DNA of 34,550 nucleotides from an uncultured Lachnobacterium sp. (GCA_900546625.1 URDU01000032.1:1-34550); one strand, 5' to 3'. Counted from the stretch's first letter, positions 18,101 to 25,545 are shown. Translations and numbers: made by a program. Notes: generated by a model not told the origin, from the sequence alone.

Positions 18101-18261
18101 TATGCAAACTTCCATAAGCCGTTCATATCATATCTCAGGCTTGATTTTCCTTTAATCTTCTCCAGTTCGTTTTTATAGCACACATGATCCGAATGAGCCG
18201 CAAGTCTGTTCTGCTCAAATATTTCCGGATTTTTAATGATATTTGAATCAAAATTACTCAT
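15178..18261 (-). CDS. lacZ: Beta-galactosidase, GH2 (LacZ type)
   Basis: 1027 residues, the usual length for LacZ-type GH2 enzymes. Domain order is jelly-roll sugar-binding domain (about 40-215), immunoglobulin-like domain, TIM barrel (about 335-620), second Ig-like domain and C-terminal Bgal_small domain (about 745-1025). The acid/base is E467 in WSCGNESFGG and the nucleophile is E534 in ICCEYTHAMGNS. RTSHYPDD and the QGGFIWDYIDQ segment are also typical. There is no signal peptide, so it acts in the cytoplasm on terminal beta-galactosyl residues. It holds the place that GH42 GanA has in the Bacillus gan operon. GGAG precedes the ATG. Confidence 0.95.
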   Translation of the reverse strand: MSNFDSNIIKNPEIFEQNRLAAHSDHVCYKNELEKIKGKSSLRYDMNGLWKFAYAKNQSLAPCGFEAADYDCKSWDEIRVPAHIQMEGYDVPIYTNTTYPWEADESIKPGEVPEIFNPVASYVKYFTIPDNMKNKRVCISFQGVESGFALWLNGHYVGYSEDTFDPSDFELTDYIVEGENKLAVRVWKWTSSSWCEDQDFYRFSGIFRDVFLYAVPCAHVEDLSVVPTLNDIFDEGALSVSIKADGAGIASVKLYELGDLSVEKYDRAKLLLEEFDIELRDKELCEGSCNVKNPLLWSAEKPNLYEVKIIVKDSHGNETEFISQLAGFRRFEMVDGLMKLNGKRIVFKGVNRHEFSSVTGRVPNRDEVIKDIVTMKKNNINAIRTSHYPDDSMLYELCDIYGIYMIAENNLESHGTWEAYNKGYVDLDFVVPKDKPQWREMMLDRANSCYQRDKNHPAILIWSCGNESFGGKTIYEMSQLFRQLDKHRLVHYEGVFNDRSYNDTSDMESQMYTPVAGIEKFLEEHPEKPFICCEYTHAMGNSCGAMHKYTELSDREPRYQGGFIWDYIDQSIYKKDRYGKWFLTYGGDFGDRPTDGDFSGNGICYGGEREASPKMQEVKFNYQNISVDFDSDYIFTVTNKNLFVNTSVFDAFAILLADGEEVYRTKLQVSVPPMERASYEVPVTLKNSMIDVEKEYCIVVSFVLKENTIWEKAGYEIAFGQHMIKKPVSEYSCDKSVELVVGNGNILVRGENFKALFSRMNLGMVSYVYGGVEMLPNTIPLPNFWRTPTNNDSGNMMPQRYAQWKIASMYVTTRENQRFADTSPRVEKNDNNIAITYTYFMPTTPQSSCEVTYRVFGDGTIETTLSYDPVKELGDMPEFGMMFKLDADYDTVKWYGLGPQETYEDRLHGGKYGVYENKVADNIAEYLVPQESGNKCRVRYARVMDKKGRGMLFFGDELSFSALPYTPHELENAAHHFELPPVHYTVVRVAKKQMGVGGDDSWGSHTHPEYLLDASEKMEFTFCFRGI

Positions 18262-18335
18262 ATTTTTACACTCCTATCTACTGTATTTATTATTTGATAC
18301 ATGTCTGTTTTAAACACAAAGCCCTCTTATAAGAC

Positions 18336-18365
18336 GAAGGCAAATAATAAACATTATTTGCCTTC
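18336..18365 (-). other. Strong hairpin between permease genes and lacZ
   Basis: A 13-bp perfect stem, GAAGGCAAATAAT/ATTATTTGCCTTC, has a 4-nt loop, 28 nt after the permease stop. On the minus strand no T-run follows directly (GTCTTATAAG), so it is probably a processing or attenuation site separating transporter and enzyme segments of the transcript. Confidence 0.55.
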
Positions 18366-18392
18366 TTGATTTTTAACAATATTATTTTACTT

Positions 18393-19232
18393 TTATTTAA
18401 CAGATCCTGTAATTCCCTCTGCAAACTGCTTCTGAAGTACAAAGAATACGATCATTGTAGGGATGGAGCAGAAAAGAACGCCCATCATCAGTACACCGTA
18501 ATCTACTGTATATCCTGCTGCGAGGTTTGCAATAAGCATTGGCATTGTGATAGCATCAGGCTTATTGAGGATTACCTTTGGCCACAGGTATGAGTTCCAT
18601 GCATTCATGAATGTGATAACTGCAGCTGCTGCATATGTTGATTTCTGTACAGGCATATACATCTTGAAGAAAATACCAATCTCACTGAGTCCGTCAATTC
18701 GTGCCGCCTCCATTATATCGACTGGGAAGTTTCTCGAATTCTGTCTGAACATCATGATAAGGAACGGCGTTGAAATAGCCGGGAGCATGAAGCCCCATAC
18801 CGTATTTATAAAACCGAGCTTTGACATCATCTTGAACAGAGGAATAAGTGTAGCTACCTGCGGAATCATCATGGCAAGAAGTAAAACTGAGAACAGCTTA
18901 TCCTTTGCCTTGTCATGATAGAGCTCAAAGCCGTAACCGGCAAGTGAGCAGACAAGCAGTGCTATAATTGTCTGAACTGTTGCATTGATAAGTGAGTTTT
19001 TCATTCCAAGTGCAACGTTCTGTGATGCAAACAGTTTCTTTAAGTTCTCAAGGGCATAGCCACCAAATGCAATTCTACCTCTTGCAACGTCAATAGACTT
19101 GTTGGTCGCTGCCGATATCATCCAGAAAAACGGAAATACTGAGATGAACGAAACTATTACAAGAAAAATGTATGAAGGTATAAGCCTTTTTTGTATTGAT
19201 GATCCATGTTTTTTCTTAGTCACGCTTGTCAC
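18393..19232 (-). CDS. Carbohydrate ABC transporter permease, MalG/GanQ type
   Basis: A 279-residue inner-membrane permease with six membrane helices. The EAA loop is EAARIDGLSEIGIFFKMYMPV near residues 172-192. The N-terminal IPSYIFLVIVSFISVFPFFWMISAATN is typical of the CAT2 (MalG) group. It pairs with the upstream MalF-type protein, overlapping it by 17 nt. A GTG at 19223 with AGTAGGTGA before it is an alternative start. No ATPase gene accompanies the permeases; such systems usually share an MsmX-type ATPase. The substrate (galactooligosaccharide) is inferred from neighbours. Confidence 0.9.
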   Translation of the reverse strand: MTSVTKKKHGSSIQKRLIPSYIFLVIVSFISVFPFFWMISAATNKSIDVARGRIAFGGYALENLKKLFASQNVALGMKNSLINATVQTIIALLVCSLAGYGFELYHDKAKDKLFSVLLLAMMIPQVATLIPLFKMMSKLGFINTVWGFMLPAISTPFLIMMFRQNSRNFPVDIMEAARIDGLSEIGIFFKMYMPVQKSTYAAAAVITFMNAWNSYLWPKVILNKPDAITMPMLIANLAAGYTVDYGVLMMGVLFCSIPTMIVFFVLQKQFAEGITGSVK

Positions 19233-20118
19233 CTACTTTCAGATTGATAAATGCCAGTACAGCAACCATGATGAATACGATAACAGACATTGCTGATGCA
19301 TATCCAAAGTTTGCAACACCTTCACCAAACGAGCCGTTATAGATATAATGTGACATGGTGATTGTCGCATTTGCAGGTCCACCCTTTGTCAGGTTTACAG
19401 ACTCATCGAAGAGCTGTAATGTACCGTTTATTGACATGATGGTTGTCATAACAATTGTAGGTCTAAGAAGAGGAACCGTGATAGACCAGAAGGTCCTCCA
19501 GCCGCTCGCTCCATCTATCTTTGCCGCCTCGTAAACAGAATACTCGATATTCTGCAGACCAGCTAAAAAGAACACCATATTATATCCTGTCCATCTCCAG
19601 ATAAGAGCTACTATGATAATAATCTTAGCGCTCCAGCCTGTACCGAGGAAGTTAAAGTTGCTCTCTAATATTCCAAGTTTAACAAGGATTGTATTGATAA
19701 GTCCCTGTGTTGCAAAAAGCGATTTAAAAATCAATGCATATGATACGAGTGATGTTGCACATGGTAAAAATACACATGTACGGAAAAGTCCTTTAAATTT
19801 AAGATGCTTGTTGTTAAGTAACTGTGCCAGTAAAATTGCCAGTACAAGCATGATTGGAACTTCGATAATTAAATATAGGAATGTGTTTCCGATAGATCTC
19901 TTGAAAACCGCATCCTGAAACATTCTTGTGTAATTGTAGGCAAATGGATTAGCCCACTGCATATTCGCACTTGAACCGGTTTTAAATGATGTAATAACAG
20001 CCTGGATAATAGGCCAGAAGCTCATTATGAAAATGAGTATTGTAGCCGGAGCCAGATAAATCCAGCCGGCAGCCCTTTGTTTACCTGTTATGCTCATTCC
20101 TTTTTTCTTATTCTTCAC
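19216..20118 (-). CDS. Carbohydrate ABC transporter permease, MalF/GanP type
   Basis: A 300-residue polytopic permease of the CAT1 (MalF) group with six membrane helices. The coupling loop is YEAAKIDGASGWRTFWSITVPLLRPT near residues 205-230. The start is a GTG with GGAGG eight bases upstream, which supports it over the internal ATG seven codons later. It is separated from the binding-protein gene by a terminator-like hairpin, probably lowering its expression relative to the binding protein. Confidence 0.9.
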   Translation of the reverse strand: MKNKKKGMSITGKQRAAGWIYLAPATILIFIMSFWPIIQAVITSFKTGSSANMQWANPFAYNYTRMFQDAVFKRSIGNTFLYLIIEVPIMLVLAILLAQLLNNKHLKFKGLFRTCVFLPCATSLVSYALIFKSLFATQGLINTILVKLGILESNFNFLGTGWSAKIIIIVALIWRWTGYNMVFFLAGLQNIEYSVYEAAKIDGASGWRTFWSITVPLLRPTIVMTTIMSINGTLQLFDESVNLTKGGPANATITMSHYIYNGSFGEGVANFGYASAMSVIVFIMVAVLAFINLKVGDKRD

Positions 20119-20154
20119 TATAAAGGCCTCCTAACTATAAGTCTTTGAGAAAAA

Positions 20155-20181
20155 ACAGGGAGCCATTTAATGGCTCCCTGT
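20155..20181 (-). terminator. Partial terminator between binding protein and permease genes
   Basis: Twelve-bp perfect arms, ACAGGGAGCCAT/ATGGCTCCCTGT, have a 3-nt loop and are followed on the minus strand by TTTTTCTC. It lies right after the binding-protein stop. This arrangement normally gives excess binding protein over permease. Confidence 0.8.
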
Positions 20182-20204
20182 ACATTTGCCATCAAGCTAA
20201 CAGA

Positions 20205-21554
20205 TTAAAGTCCCATTGTGAATTTAAGGTCATCCTCTGCTGTCTTTATCTCTGAATCGATATCTGCACCGTTCTGAGTAATATTGATAAGTGCTGTAGC
20301 AAGCTTCTTACGTGCATCGTAATGGAAATCGCTCTGCTCGATTGTCTTAACATTTGCACCCATCTCAACGATCTTAGCGTAAATTGGCTGGTTGTTGAAG
20401 TACTCAACGCCCTCGTTGTAAACATCAGACTCGCCTGCTGGTGTGTATGTAGTGATAACACCACCATTCTTAAGAGCATTGTCATATGTATCAGATACAC
20501 CCTTGTCTGTATAAGATCCGCCACCGAATGTGTAAGCTAAGAATTTCTTAGCAAGGTCTGTCTGCTTGCAGTTGCTTGTGATGTAAAGTGAAGCACCACC
20601 ATTTGATGCATAGCCTTCGCCACCCTCAAGTGTTGGAAGAGATGTAATCTCCCACTTTCCACTGTTGTCTGTAACCTTCTCGATTGTAGGAATGATCCAG
20701 TTTCCGTTCATAACGCCTGCAACCATGTCTCCCTGAATAGCCTGATCTGTGTAATCTGACCAGTTATTTGCAAGGTAAAGAACATTGTTGTCGATCATAT
20801 CCTTAAGTACCTGCATGATTTCTTTTAATTTAGCATTGTCTACAAAGTTTGGCTTGCCATCCTTAAACTGTGACTCACCCTCTGCCTGAAGCATCATGTA
20901 GAATAAATCGTTTCCGTCTCCATCCATGCAAAGTAAGTATTTTCCTGTCTTCTCGTATACTTTCTTACCTACCTCGATGAAATCCTTCCAAGAGATGCCT
21001 GTCATATCATCGATTGTGTATCCTGCCTGCTCAAGAAGATCTGTTCTGTAAGCAAAGATTACTGTTCCGTTATCAACAGGGAATCCAAAGTGCTCTCCGT
21101 CGATTGTAGAGAATGATAACTTCTCCTGACTGAAATCATCCCACTTAACATCTGCATCATTTGCTGATACCCATGCATCAGGATAATTTGTATTGTACTG
21201 TCGGAAGTAGTGATCCTGGAATAATACGATGTCAGGAAGTGTACTGTAATCTCCTGCTGAACCTGCTGTTGTAATTGCTGTCTCAATATCAGATGACTGT
21301 GACTGCTCCTCAATATTGAGTACAAAATCAGGATCTACATTTTTCTTGTAATCCTCTGCTGCTGCTTTGAGTGCCGGGATATTGAAGTTTGCATCCCAAG
21401 CCCATGCTGTAAGTGTATGACCGTCATCTACGGTCTCTACCTTCTTGCCTGTCTTTTCTGTGCCATCTCCTGATGAAGATGAATCTCCACATCCGGCTGC
21501 AAGTGAGGCAACCATTGTTGTTACGAGTAATAATGAAACTACTTTCTTTTTCAT
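20205..21554 (-). CDS. Sugar ABC transporter solute-binding lipoprotein (MalE/GanS type)
   Basis: 449 residues. A lipoprotein signal (MKKKVVSLLLVTTMVASLAAGC) has its lipobox cysteine at residue 22, followed by a Ser/Gly-rich linker and a cluster B/D extracellular solute-binding protein fold. FSTIDGEHFGFPVDNGTVIFAYRTDLLEQAG is the usual hinge region. It captures oligosaccharides outside the membrane for the two permeases below. The likely ligand is beta-1,4-galactooligosaccharide, judged from the GH53 and GH2 genes. AGGGAGGAAG precedes the ATG. Gene order (binding protein, MalF, MalG, beta-galactosidase, galactanase) matches the Bacillus ganSPQAB operon. Confidence 0.92.
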   Translation of the reverse strand: MKKKVVSLLLVTTMVASLAAGCGDSSSSGDGTEKTGKKVETVDDGHTLTAWAWDANFNIPALKAAAEDYKKNVDPDFVLNIEEQSQSSDIETAITTAGSAGDYSTLPDIVLFQDHYFRQYNTNYPDAWVSANDADVKWDDFSQEKLSFSTIDGEHFGFPVDNGTVIFAYRTDLLEQAGYTIDDMTGISWKDFIEVGKKVYEKTGKYLLCMDGDGNDLFYMMLQAEGESQFKDGKPNFVDNAKLKEIMQVLKDMIDNNVLYLANNWSDYTDQAIQGDMVAGVMNGNWIIPTIEKVTDNSGKWEITSLPTLEGGEGYASNGGASLYITSNCKQTDLAKKFLAYTFGGGSYTDKGVSDTYDNALKNGGVITTYTPAGESDVYNEGVEYFNNQPIYAKIVEMGANVKTIEQSDFHYDARKKLATALINITQNGADIDSEIKTAEDDLKFTMGL

Positions 21555-21639
21555 TTTTCTTCCTCCCTAATAAAAATGATGTTTTTGCAATACTCCGTTT
21601 ACAATTCATTCATAACCATATTATTTTAATTGGGCATTT

Positions 21640-21683
21640 TGACTATGAATTTTTGTCCGTTTCTTGATTACATAGTCATTATA
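21640..21683 (-). promoter_or_regulatory. Probable promoter and inverted repeat upstream of the galactan operon
   Basis: A perfect TATAAT (21678-21683) lies on the minus strand with no good -35 at 17 bp, as expected for an activator-dependent promoter. TGACTATG (21640-21647) and CATAGTCA (21671-21678) form an inverted repeat just downstream. The 221-bp gap between the regulator and binding-protein genes shows no clear terminator, so read-through from the regulator is possible. Confidence 0.4.
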
Positions 21684-21775
21684 ACCATACGTGGTACTTT
21701 TGTGTTAACATATTCCACACAATTATGTGCATATTCAATCATAAATGTACAAAATTATGCGAAAATACATGTTTT

Positions 21776-22714
21776 CTACCATCCCTTTAGTGCAGATATC
21801 CTAAAATTGAGTAGTTTATGCTCATAATTTTCAGGATTTATCTTCCACTGATATGGCGAAGTGTTCAAAAATTTGCGGAAATTCCGGTTAAAAGTTGACT
21901 GAGTTGTGAATCCACACTTTTGTGCAATAAGCTCCATTGGCTCATTTGTCTTTTTCATAAGCTCGCACGCCTTCTGCACTCTTATCAGATTCAGATACTC
22001 CATAGGCGGCATATTGATATATGATTCAAACAGCCTCCTGAAATGAGTCTCACTCATATTGCACAGTGACGAAAGCTCTCCTGCCTTTATTGTTTCGCTA
22101 TAATGCTTATTCATATAGTCAAGTGCTGTGGCTATCTGTGACATATTGGTGCCCTTTACAACATCGTTATCTTCCTCCGGCAGCTCATCATACTTGCGCA
22201 GCAATTCAATTACAATTCCCTGTACAAGAAGCTTTATTGTTCTCTGGGCATATTCCTTGTGCTCATTAGTTTCCCTAATGATGGAATTTATATATCCGGC
22301 CACAACCGGGCTTTGGTATACATTGGTCATAAATGCTTTTTTTGAGATGGTCGAAACTGCATCGTTTTGGAATGCCACATTGTTTGGAAACATCTCTTCT
22401 ATCACAGCGCGCAGGTCAATAAAAATGTACTCCCAGAAGTTTACCACATCACCATAGCTGACTGTAACATGAGGAAAATTCTCAGGGATAAATGTAATAT
22501 CGCCGTCATGATACTGGTAAATATCCTCATCCAGATACATATTTCCATCGCCCTCCCGGCATATGCCGATTTCCAGCAGATTATGGAAATGCAGGTGAAA
22601 TTCCTCATGACCATACACTCTCTTCCAGGATTCTCCGCACAGCACAAGTGCAGACTCTCCCTGCGGCAGCTCATAGAATCTGAATTCCATCGTGTCTTTT
22701 TTTCTCTTTGCCAT
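21776..22714 (-). CDS. AraC-family transcriptional regulator of the galactan locus
   Basis: 312 residues from the ATG at 22714, which has AAAGGAGAG upstream; a longer in-frame reading to 22777 lacks one and runs into the preceding terminator. The N-terminal half is a cupin-like ligand domain (EEFHLHFHNLLEIGICREGDGNMYL). The C-terminal 100 residues are the AraC double helix-turn-helix: IKAGELSSLCNMSETHFRRLFE and PMELIAQKCGFTTQSTFNRNFRKFLNTSP. It precedes the binding-protein gene in the same direction and probably activates the operon in response to a galactan-derived sugar. It stands where Bacillus uses a LacI-type repressor. Confidence 0.9.
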   Translation of the reverse strand: MAKRKKDTMEFRFYELPQGESALVLCGESWKRVYGHEEFHLHFHNLLEIGICREGDGNMYLDEDIYQYHDGDITFIPENFPHVTVSYGDVVNFWEYIFIDLRAVIEEMFPNNVAFQNDAVSTISKKAFMTNVYQSPVVAGYINSIIRETNEHKEYAQRTIKLLVQGIVIELLRKYDELPEEDNDVVKGTNMSQIATALDYMNKHYSETIKAGELSSLCNMSETHFRRLFESYINMPPMEYLNLIRVQKACELMKKTNEPMELIAQKCGFTTQSTFNRNFRKFLNTSPYQWKINPENYEHKLLNFRISALKGW

Positions 22715-22744
22715 ATATACTCTCCTTTGTAGCAAAATGCAAAA

Positions 22745-22773
22745 TACGCTGCTGCTATTATAGCAGCAGCGTA
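22745..22773 (-). terminator. Terminator after the zinc-ribbon gene
   Basis: A 13-bp perfect stem, TACGCTGCTGCTA/TAGCAGCAGCGTA, has a 3-nt loop and is followed on the minus strand by TTTTGCATTTTGC. It separates the 619-residue-enzyme operon from the AraC regulator gene. Confidence 0.8.
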
Positions 22774-22785
22774 CCATTCACTACT

Positions 22786-23004
22786 TTAATCAAAATCGAA
22801 CTTGTCGAATCTCTTGTACATAGCCTTGTACTTCTTGCGGACATCCTCGTTGCCCTGAAGCACCTCTTCCTCTGTACCTCTGAACTGACAGCGGATGCAG
22901 CTATAAATACCTGTTTCTTTATTATAGAACATATCAATATCGAGATCCCTCATAAAACATAAAGGACATCTGTAGTTTAATTTGCCTTTTCCAAGTTGAG
23001 CCAT
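22786..23004 (-). CDS. Small zinc-ribbon protein
   Basis: A 72-residue protein with one predicted zinc ribbon, CPLC (residues about 13-16) and CIRC (about 36-39), then a charged helical tail (EEEVLQGNEDVRKKYKAMYKRFDKFDFD). Its start overlaps the end of the 619-residue gene by 28 nt, with AAGGAGG inside that gene, so the two are translated together. The family is not recognised. A link with regulation or folding of the upstream enzyme is only suggested by the tight overlap. Confidence 0.75.
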   Translation of the reverse strand: MAQLGKGKLNYRCPLCFMRDLDIDMFYNKETGIYSCIRCQFRGTEEEVLQGNEDVRKKYKAMYKRFDKFDFD

Positions 23005-24836
23005 GTTGCAAATACCTCCTTGTCTTTAATCTGTTTCTTGTAACCAAGCTTGAACATTGGAGAGAATGCATATCCTTCCTCAATGTATCCCTCTGCCTTT
23101 GCAGATGGTGTGAGTGAAACCTTTGTCTGGATTGCAGGAATTACTGCGCTTACTGCAGTTGCTCCGTCAACCTTTGCATCACGACACTTGTACTCATAAT
23201 TGATGCTCTGTGGGTTCTCTCCCTCACATGTAAGTGTGATGCCTGTCATATCCTCAGGATACTCTGTTGTGCCGTAGCATGCTGTGATGTACTCATCGAG
23301 ATAAACCTCTGCATTTGGATCACTCATGCTAAGGATATTACGCTCAATCTTGATGTTTGATGAGCCCTCCTCAAAGTATTCCTTTGTCTGAAGAGTAAGC
23401 TTAACATCATAAAACTCAATATCTACAGGATCGAGAGTAAGGATTCTTGTCTTCTTGCCGTCAATTACTTCCTCAGAGAAATGGCTGTGTGTAGGGCAGA
23501 GACAAAGGTCAACCTCCTCACCGTTGTGTGAAAGCTTGGCACTTCTTACTGTTCCTGCTCCTGCATAGTGTGTAAAGTATCCTGCTCTGTATTTCTCCTG
23601 GATAAGGAATGGATAAGATGCATCCTGTACATGCTTTGTTCCGATTCCTACAGGCCACTCAAGCTTTGCAACGTATGGACGAAGGTCTACGATTGCTCCA
23701 CCCTGATCCATGTTTACACATGCTCTCATGTATGGGTCACAGTACCAGAAAAGCTGCTTGTCTGAGCCGTAGAGGATATCTCTCCATGGTGCACACTCAG
23801 GCTCATTGTAGTTTCCTGCATTGACACCCTTCTTCTCTCTGAAGTAATCAGCGAACTCTGACATTGTCATGTCGATGAGCTTGCCCTCCTTCTTTAACTT
23901 GCCATAGTAGTTACAGCCGTCTGTGTATGACTTTAAGAGAAGCTCATATGGCTGCTCCCAGCGTCCCATCTTGTTCATCCAGCCTGGTCCTACGAACATC
24001 ATGTTGTATGAATATCCGTTATTGTATTTTGCAAGGTCTCTGTACTGGTCAATAAGGTTGTAAAGATATGGATACTCCCATGTCTTTGTATCGTAAATCA
24101 TTCCACGGAGCACGTTCTGTGGGTGTGTTCCGAAGTTTGAGCCGTTTCCGTCATAGCAGGCGATAAGGTCACGTGAGAGATGTGGAATTGCTACGATTCC
24201 GCTATCCTCTTCCTTATTTGCTGCCGGTGCATGTGTGTTCTGCTTTGATGGAATCCATGGTGCCCATGGACCTCCGTCGAAGAGTGTATACCATGAGTTG
24301 TTACATGTGTGGTATGCCTTTGGGCCTTCCTCCCAGCATGTTGCAACTGCACATTTTACCATTGGGTATTTTTCTTTTATATAGTTTGTGAGGTCTGCAT
24401 CCATATAGTATGAGCCTGTTGACTCAGGATAGAACCCGAATCTGTCATGGAATTTCTCGAAAACATCATTTACGATTGCTTTCTTGTCCTCCATTGAGAA
24501 CATCCAGATACAGAAATCCTTTGTCTTATACTTCTCTCTAAACTCCTCACATGGAAGTCCAAGGAGAGAAAGTGCAATCTCATCACCGTATTTCTCGTGA
24601 TCCTGCTTTGCAAGCTCTACTGCCTCATCATTGAAAAGTGAAGCGTATGTCATCTGGATTGTAGTTTTAAGTCCTGCCTCATGTGCAAGTCTCTGCTGTG
24701 TCTTGAAGATGTCGAGAGACTCTGTGATGAGCTTCTTATCTCCGATATCCTCTTCTTTTCCCTGTCCTGTCACTGTTGCTGAATACTCAGGCACCATCTC
24801 AGGGCGGTGAATGATGTTAACAATAAATTTGTCCAT
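22977..24836 (-). CDS. Putative carbohydrate-active enzyme, barrel fold, family not recognised
   Basis: A 619-residue cytoplasmic protein without a signal peptide. The N-terminal 330 residues look like a (beta/alpha) barrel of the polysaccharide-deacetylase/GH57-like kind. They open IVNIIHRPEMVPEYS, then ITESLDIFKTQQRLAHEAGLKTT, and FHDRFGFYPESTGSYYMDADL. Numerous Trp, His and Asp residues (WYTLFDGGPWAPWIP) suit sugar binding. The C-terminal half is beta-rich. It may relate to DUF3863/DUF3864-type glycoside-hydrolase-like proteins, but this is memory of pattern, not a match. GGAGG precedes the ATG. A consensus promoter and two operator-like repeats lie upstream, so it is probably induced by a sugar. 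Confidence 0.7.
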   Translation of the reverse strand: MDKFIVNIIHRPEMVPEYSATVTGQGKEEDIGDKKLITESLDIFKTQQRLAHEAGLKTTIQMTYASLFNDEAVELAKQDHEKYGDEIALSLLGLPCEEFREKYKTKDFCIWMFSMEDKKAIVNDVFEKFHDRFGFYPESTGSYYMDADLTNYIKEKYPMVKCAVATCWEEGPKAYHTCNNSWYTLFDGGPWAPWIPSKQNTHAPAANKEEDSGIVAIPHLSRDLIACYDGNGSNFGTHPQNVLRGMIYDTKTWEYPYLYNLIDQYRDLAKYNNGYSYNMMFVGPGWMNKMGRWEQPYELLLKSYTDGCNYYGKLKKEGKLIDMTMSEFADYFREKKGVNAGNYNEPECAPWRDILYGSDKQLFWYCDPYMRACVNMDQGGAIVDLRPYVAKLEWPVGIGTKHVQDASYPFLIQEKYRAGYFTHYAGAGTVRSAKLSHNGEEVDLCLCPTHSHFSEEVIDGKKTRILTLDPVDIEFYDVKLTLQTKEYFEEGSSNIKIERNILSMSDPNAEVYLDEYITACYGTTEYPEDMTGITLTCEGENPQSINYEYKCRDAKVDGATAVSAVIPAIQTKVSLTPSAKAEGYIEEGYAFSPMFKLGYKKQIKDKEVFATWLNLEKAN

Positions 24837-24878
24837 CCGTTGTTTCCTCCATTTGCTTGTAATTTGATTTATTTCTTA

Positions 24879-24899
24879 GGTGCGTTTTTACGCGCAACC
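24879..24899 (-). promoter_or_regulatory. Operator-like site 1 (LacI-type spacing)
   Basis: The plus strand reads GGTGCG-TTTTTA-CGCGCA-ACC, an imperfect palindrome about 10-30 nt downstream of the expected transcription start of the 619-residue gene. It resembles site 2 at 25004. LacI/GalR-type repressor binding is inferred; no such regulator gene is in the window. Confidence 0.5.
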
Positions 24900-24914
24900 G
24901 CTTGTTCTGAACTT

Positions 24915-24943
24915 AGTATATTACAGTATTGTGATTATGTCAA
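24915..24943 (-). promoter_or_regulatory. Promoter of the 619-residue enzyme operon
   Basis: TTGACA (24938-24943), a 17-bp spacer and TATACT (24915-24920) on the minus strand. It is followed by a leader of about 70 nt holding operator-like site 1. Confidence 0.75.
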
Positions 24944-25003
24944 TGTGCAATTTCGACATTTTTCAGCTTTTGTTTTCAAGCATTTTTCACAAAAAAGGTT
25001 TTA

Positions 25004-25026
25004 GGTGCGCGTTTTCGTGCGCAATT
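25004..25026 (-). promoter_or_regulatory. Operator-like site 2 (upstream copy)
   Basis: The plus strand reads GGTGCGCG-TTTTCG-TGCGCAATT, similar in sequence and symmetry to site 1. Centre-to-centre distance is about 126 bp, close to twelve helical turns, which would allow DNA looping by a LacI-type tetramer. Confidence 0.45.
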
Positions 25027-25047
25027 TTTGCGCATTAAGTGTAGGTC

Positions 25048-25317
25048 GGTACGTAAGCCGGGGACTGTGGGGGAGACACGCACTTTCGCCCTCGCTACGC
25101 TTCGCGACTAAGATTCTGTACGAAATTATGCTTTAAAACTTTCTTTACTCGACGAAACCGTCGAAACGCGCCTTCCATGGCGCGGTTCTCCTCGCTATGC
25201 GTTCCTGCCGGTGCGTTTCTGTGCTTCATAGGCATAATTTCTACAGTATCTAAGTCTCTTCGCTATGCGCTCCTGCTAAAGCGCGTGTCTCCCCCATCAG
25301 TCCCCGGCTTACGTACC
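25048..25317. repeat. Second long-inverted-repeat element with nested hairpins
   Basis: A 270-bp element whose ends are inverted copies. It begins GGTACGTAAGCCGGGGACTG and closes CAGTCCCCGGCTTACGTACC. The outer 34-35 bases match with one inserted base, and weaker complementarity continues inward (for example AAATTATGC in both arms). The centre holds TCGACG/CGTCGA (25149-25164) and CGCGCC/GGCGCG (25167-25184); the latter loop reads ATGGAA on the minus strand. CGCTATGCG-type motifs recur inside. It is GC-rich against its AT-rich surroundings and has no coding capacity. A MITE-like or RNA-level role is inferred. Confidence 0.75.
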
Positions 25318-25436
25318 TTAAAATGAGTATTTTCCACCTCAATCTGTCTTGTATATTTCCAGTCTGCCCGGCATATACTGATACAGAACGATATGACAAT
25401 CCTGCTCATGAAACGAATAAATAGATGATGAATCTC

Positions 25437-25465
25437 TTGACTTTTCAAACGCATTTTGTTATATT
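25437..25465 (+). promoter_or_regulatory. Promoter upstream of the Abi leader
   Basis: TTGACT (25437-25442), a 17-bp spacer and TATATT (25460-25465). Transcription would begin near 25472, about 86 nt before the Abi start codon. Confidence 0.7.
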
Positions 25466-25471
25466 ATGTTC

Positions 25472-25545
25472 AGTGATCGTGTTGCGGAAACTTGCGAAGC
25501 CCGTGGCCGGGGGAGAACCATACTGGTCTCTCCCTCTTTCTATTT
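25472..25545 (+). ncRNA. Candidate structured leader or small RNA upstream of the Abi gene
   Basis: The first 75 nt of the predicted transcript contain near-repeats TTGCGGAA and TTGCGAA, then a CCCG-TGGC-CGGG hairpin (25500-25511), then GGGAGAACCA/TGGTCTCTCCC (25511-25534, one bulge, 3-nt loop) followed by TCTTTCTATTT. The last hairpin looks like an intrinsic terminator placed just before the ribosome binding site. This would make a short RNA with read-through into the toxin gene. The RNA is inferred from structure and position only. Confidence 0.4.

Noticed and set aside
24879..25026. Catabolite-repression (cre) sites upstream of the 619-residue enzyme
   Set aside because: The repeats have GCGC-rich half-sites and lack the cre core (TGNAANCG with NNTTNCA); a specific LacI-type operator fits better.
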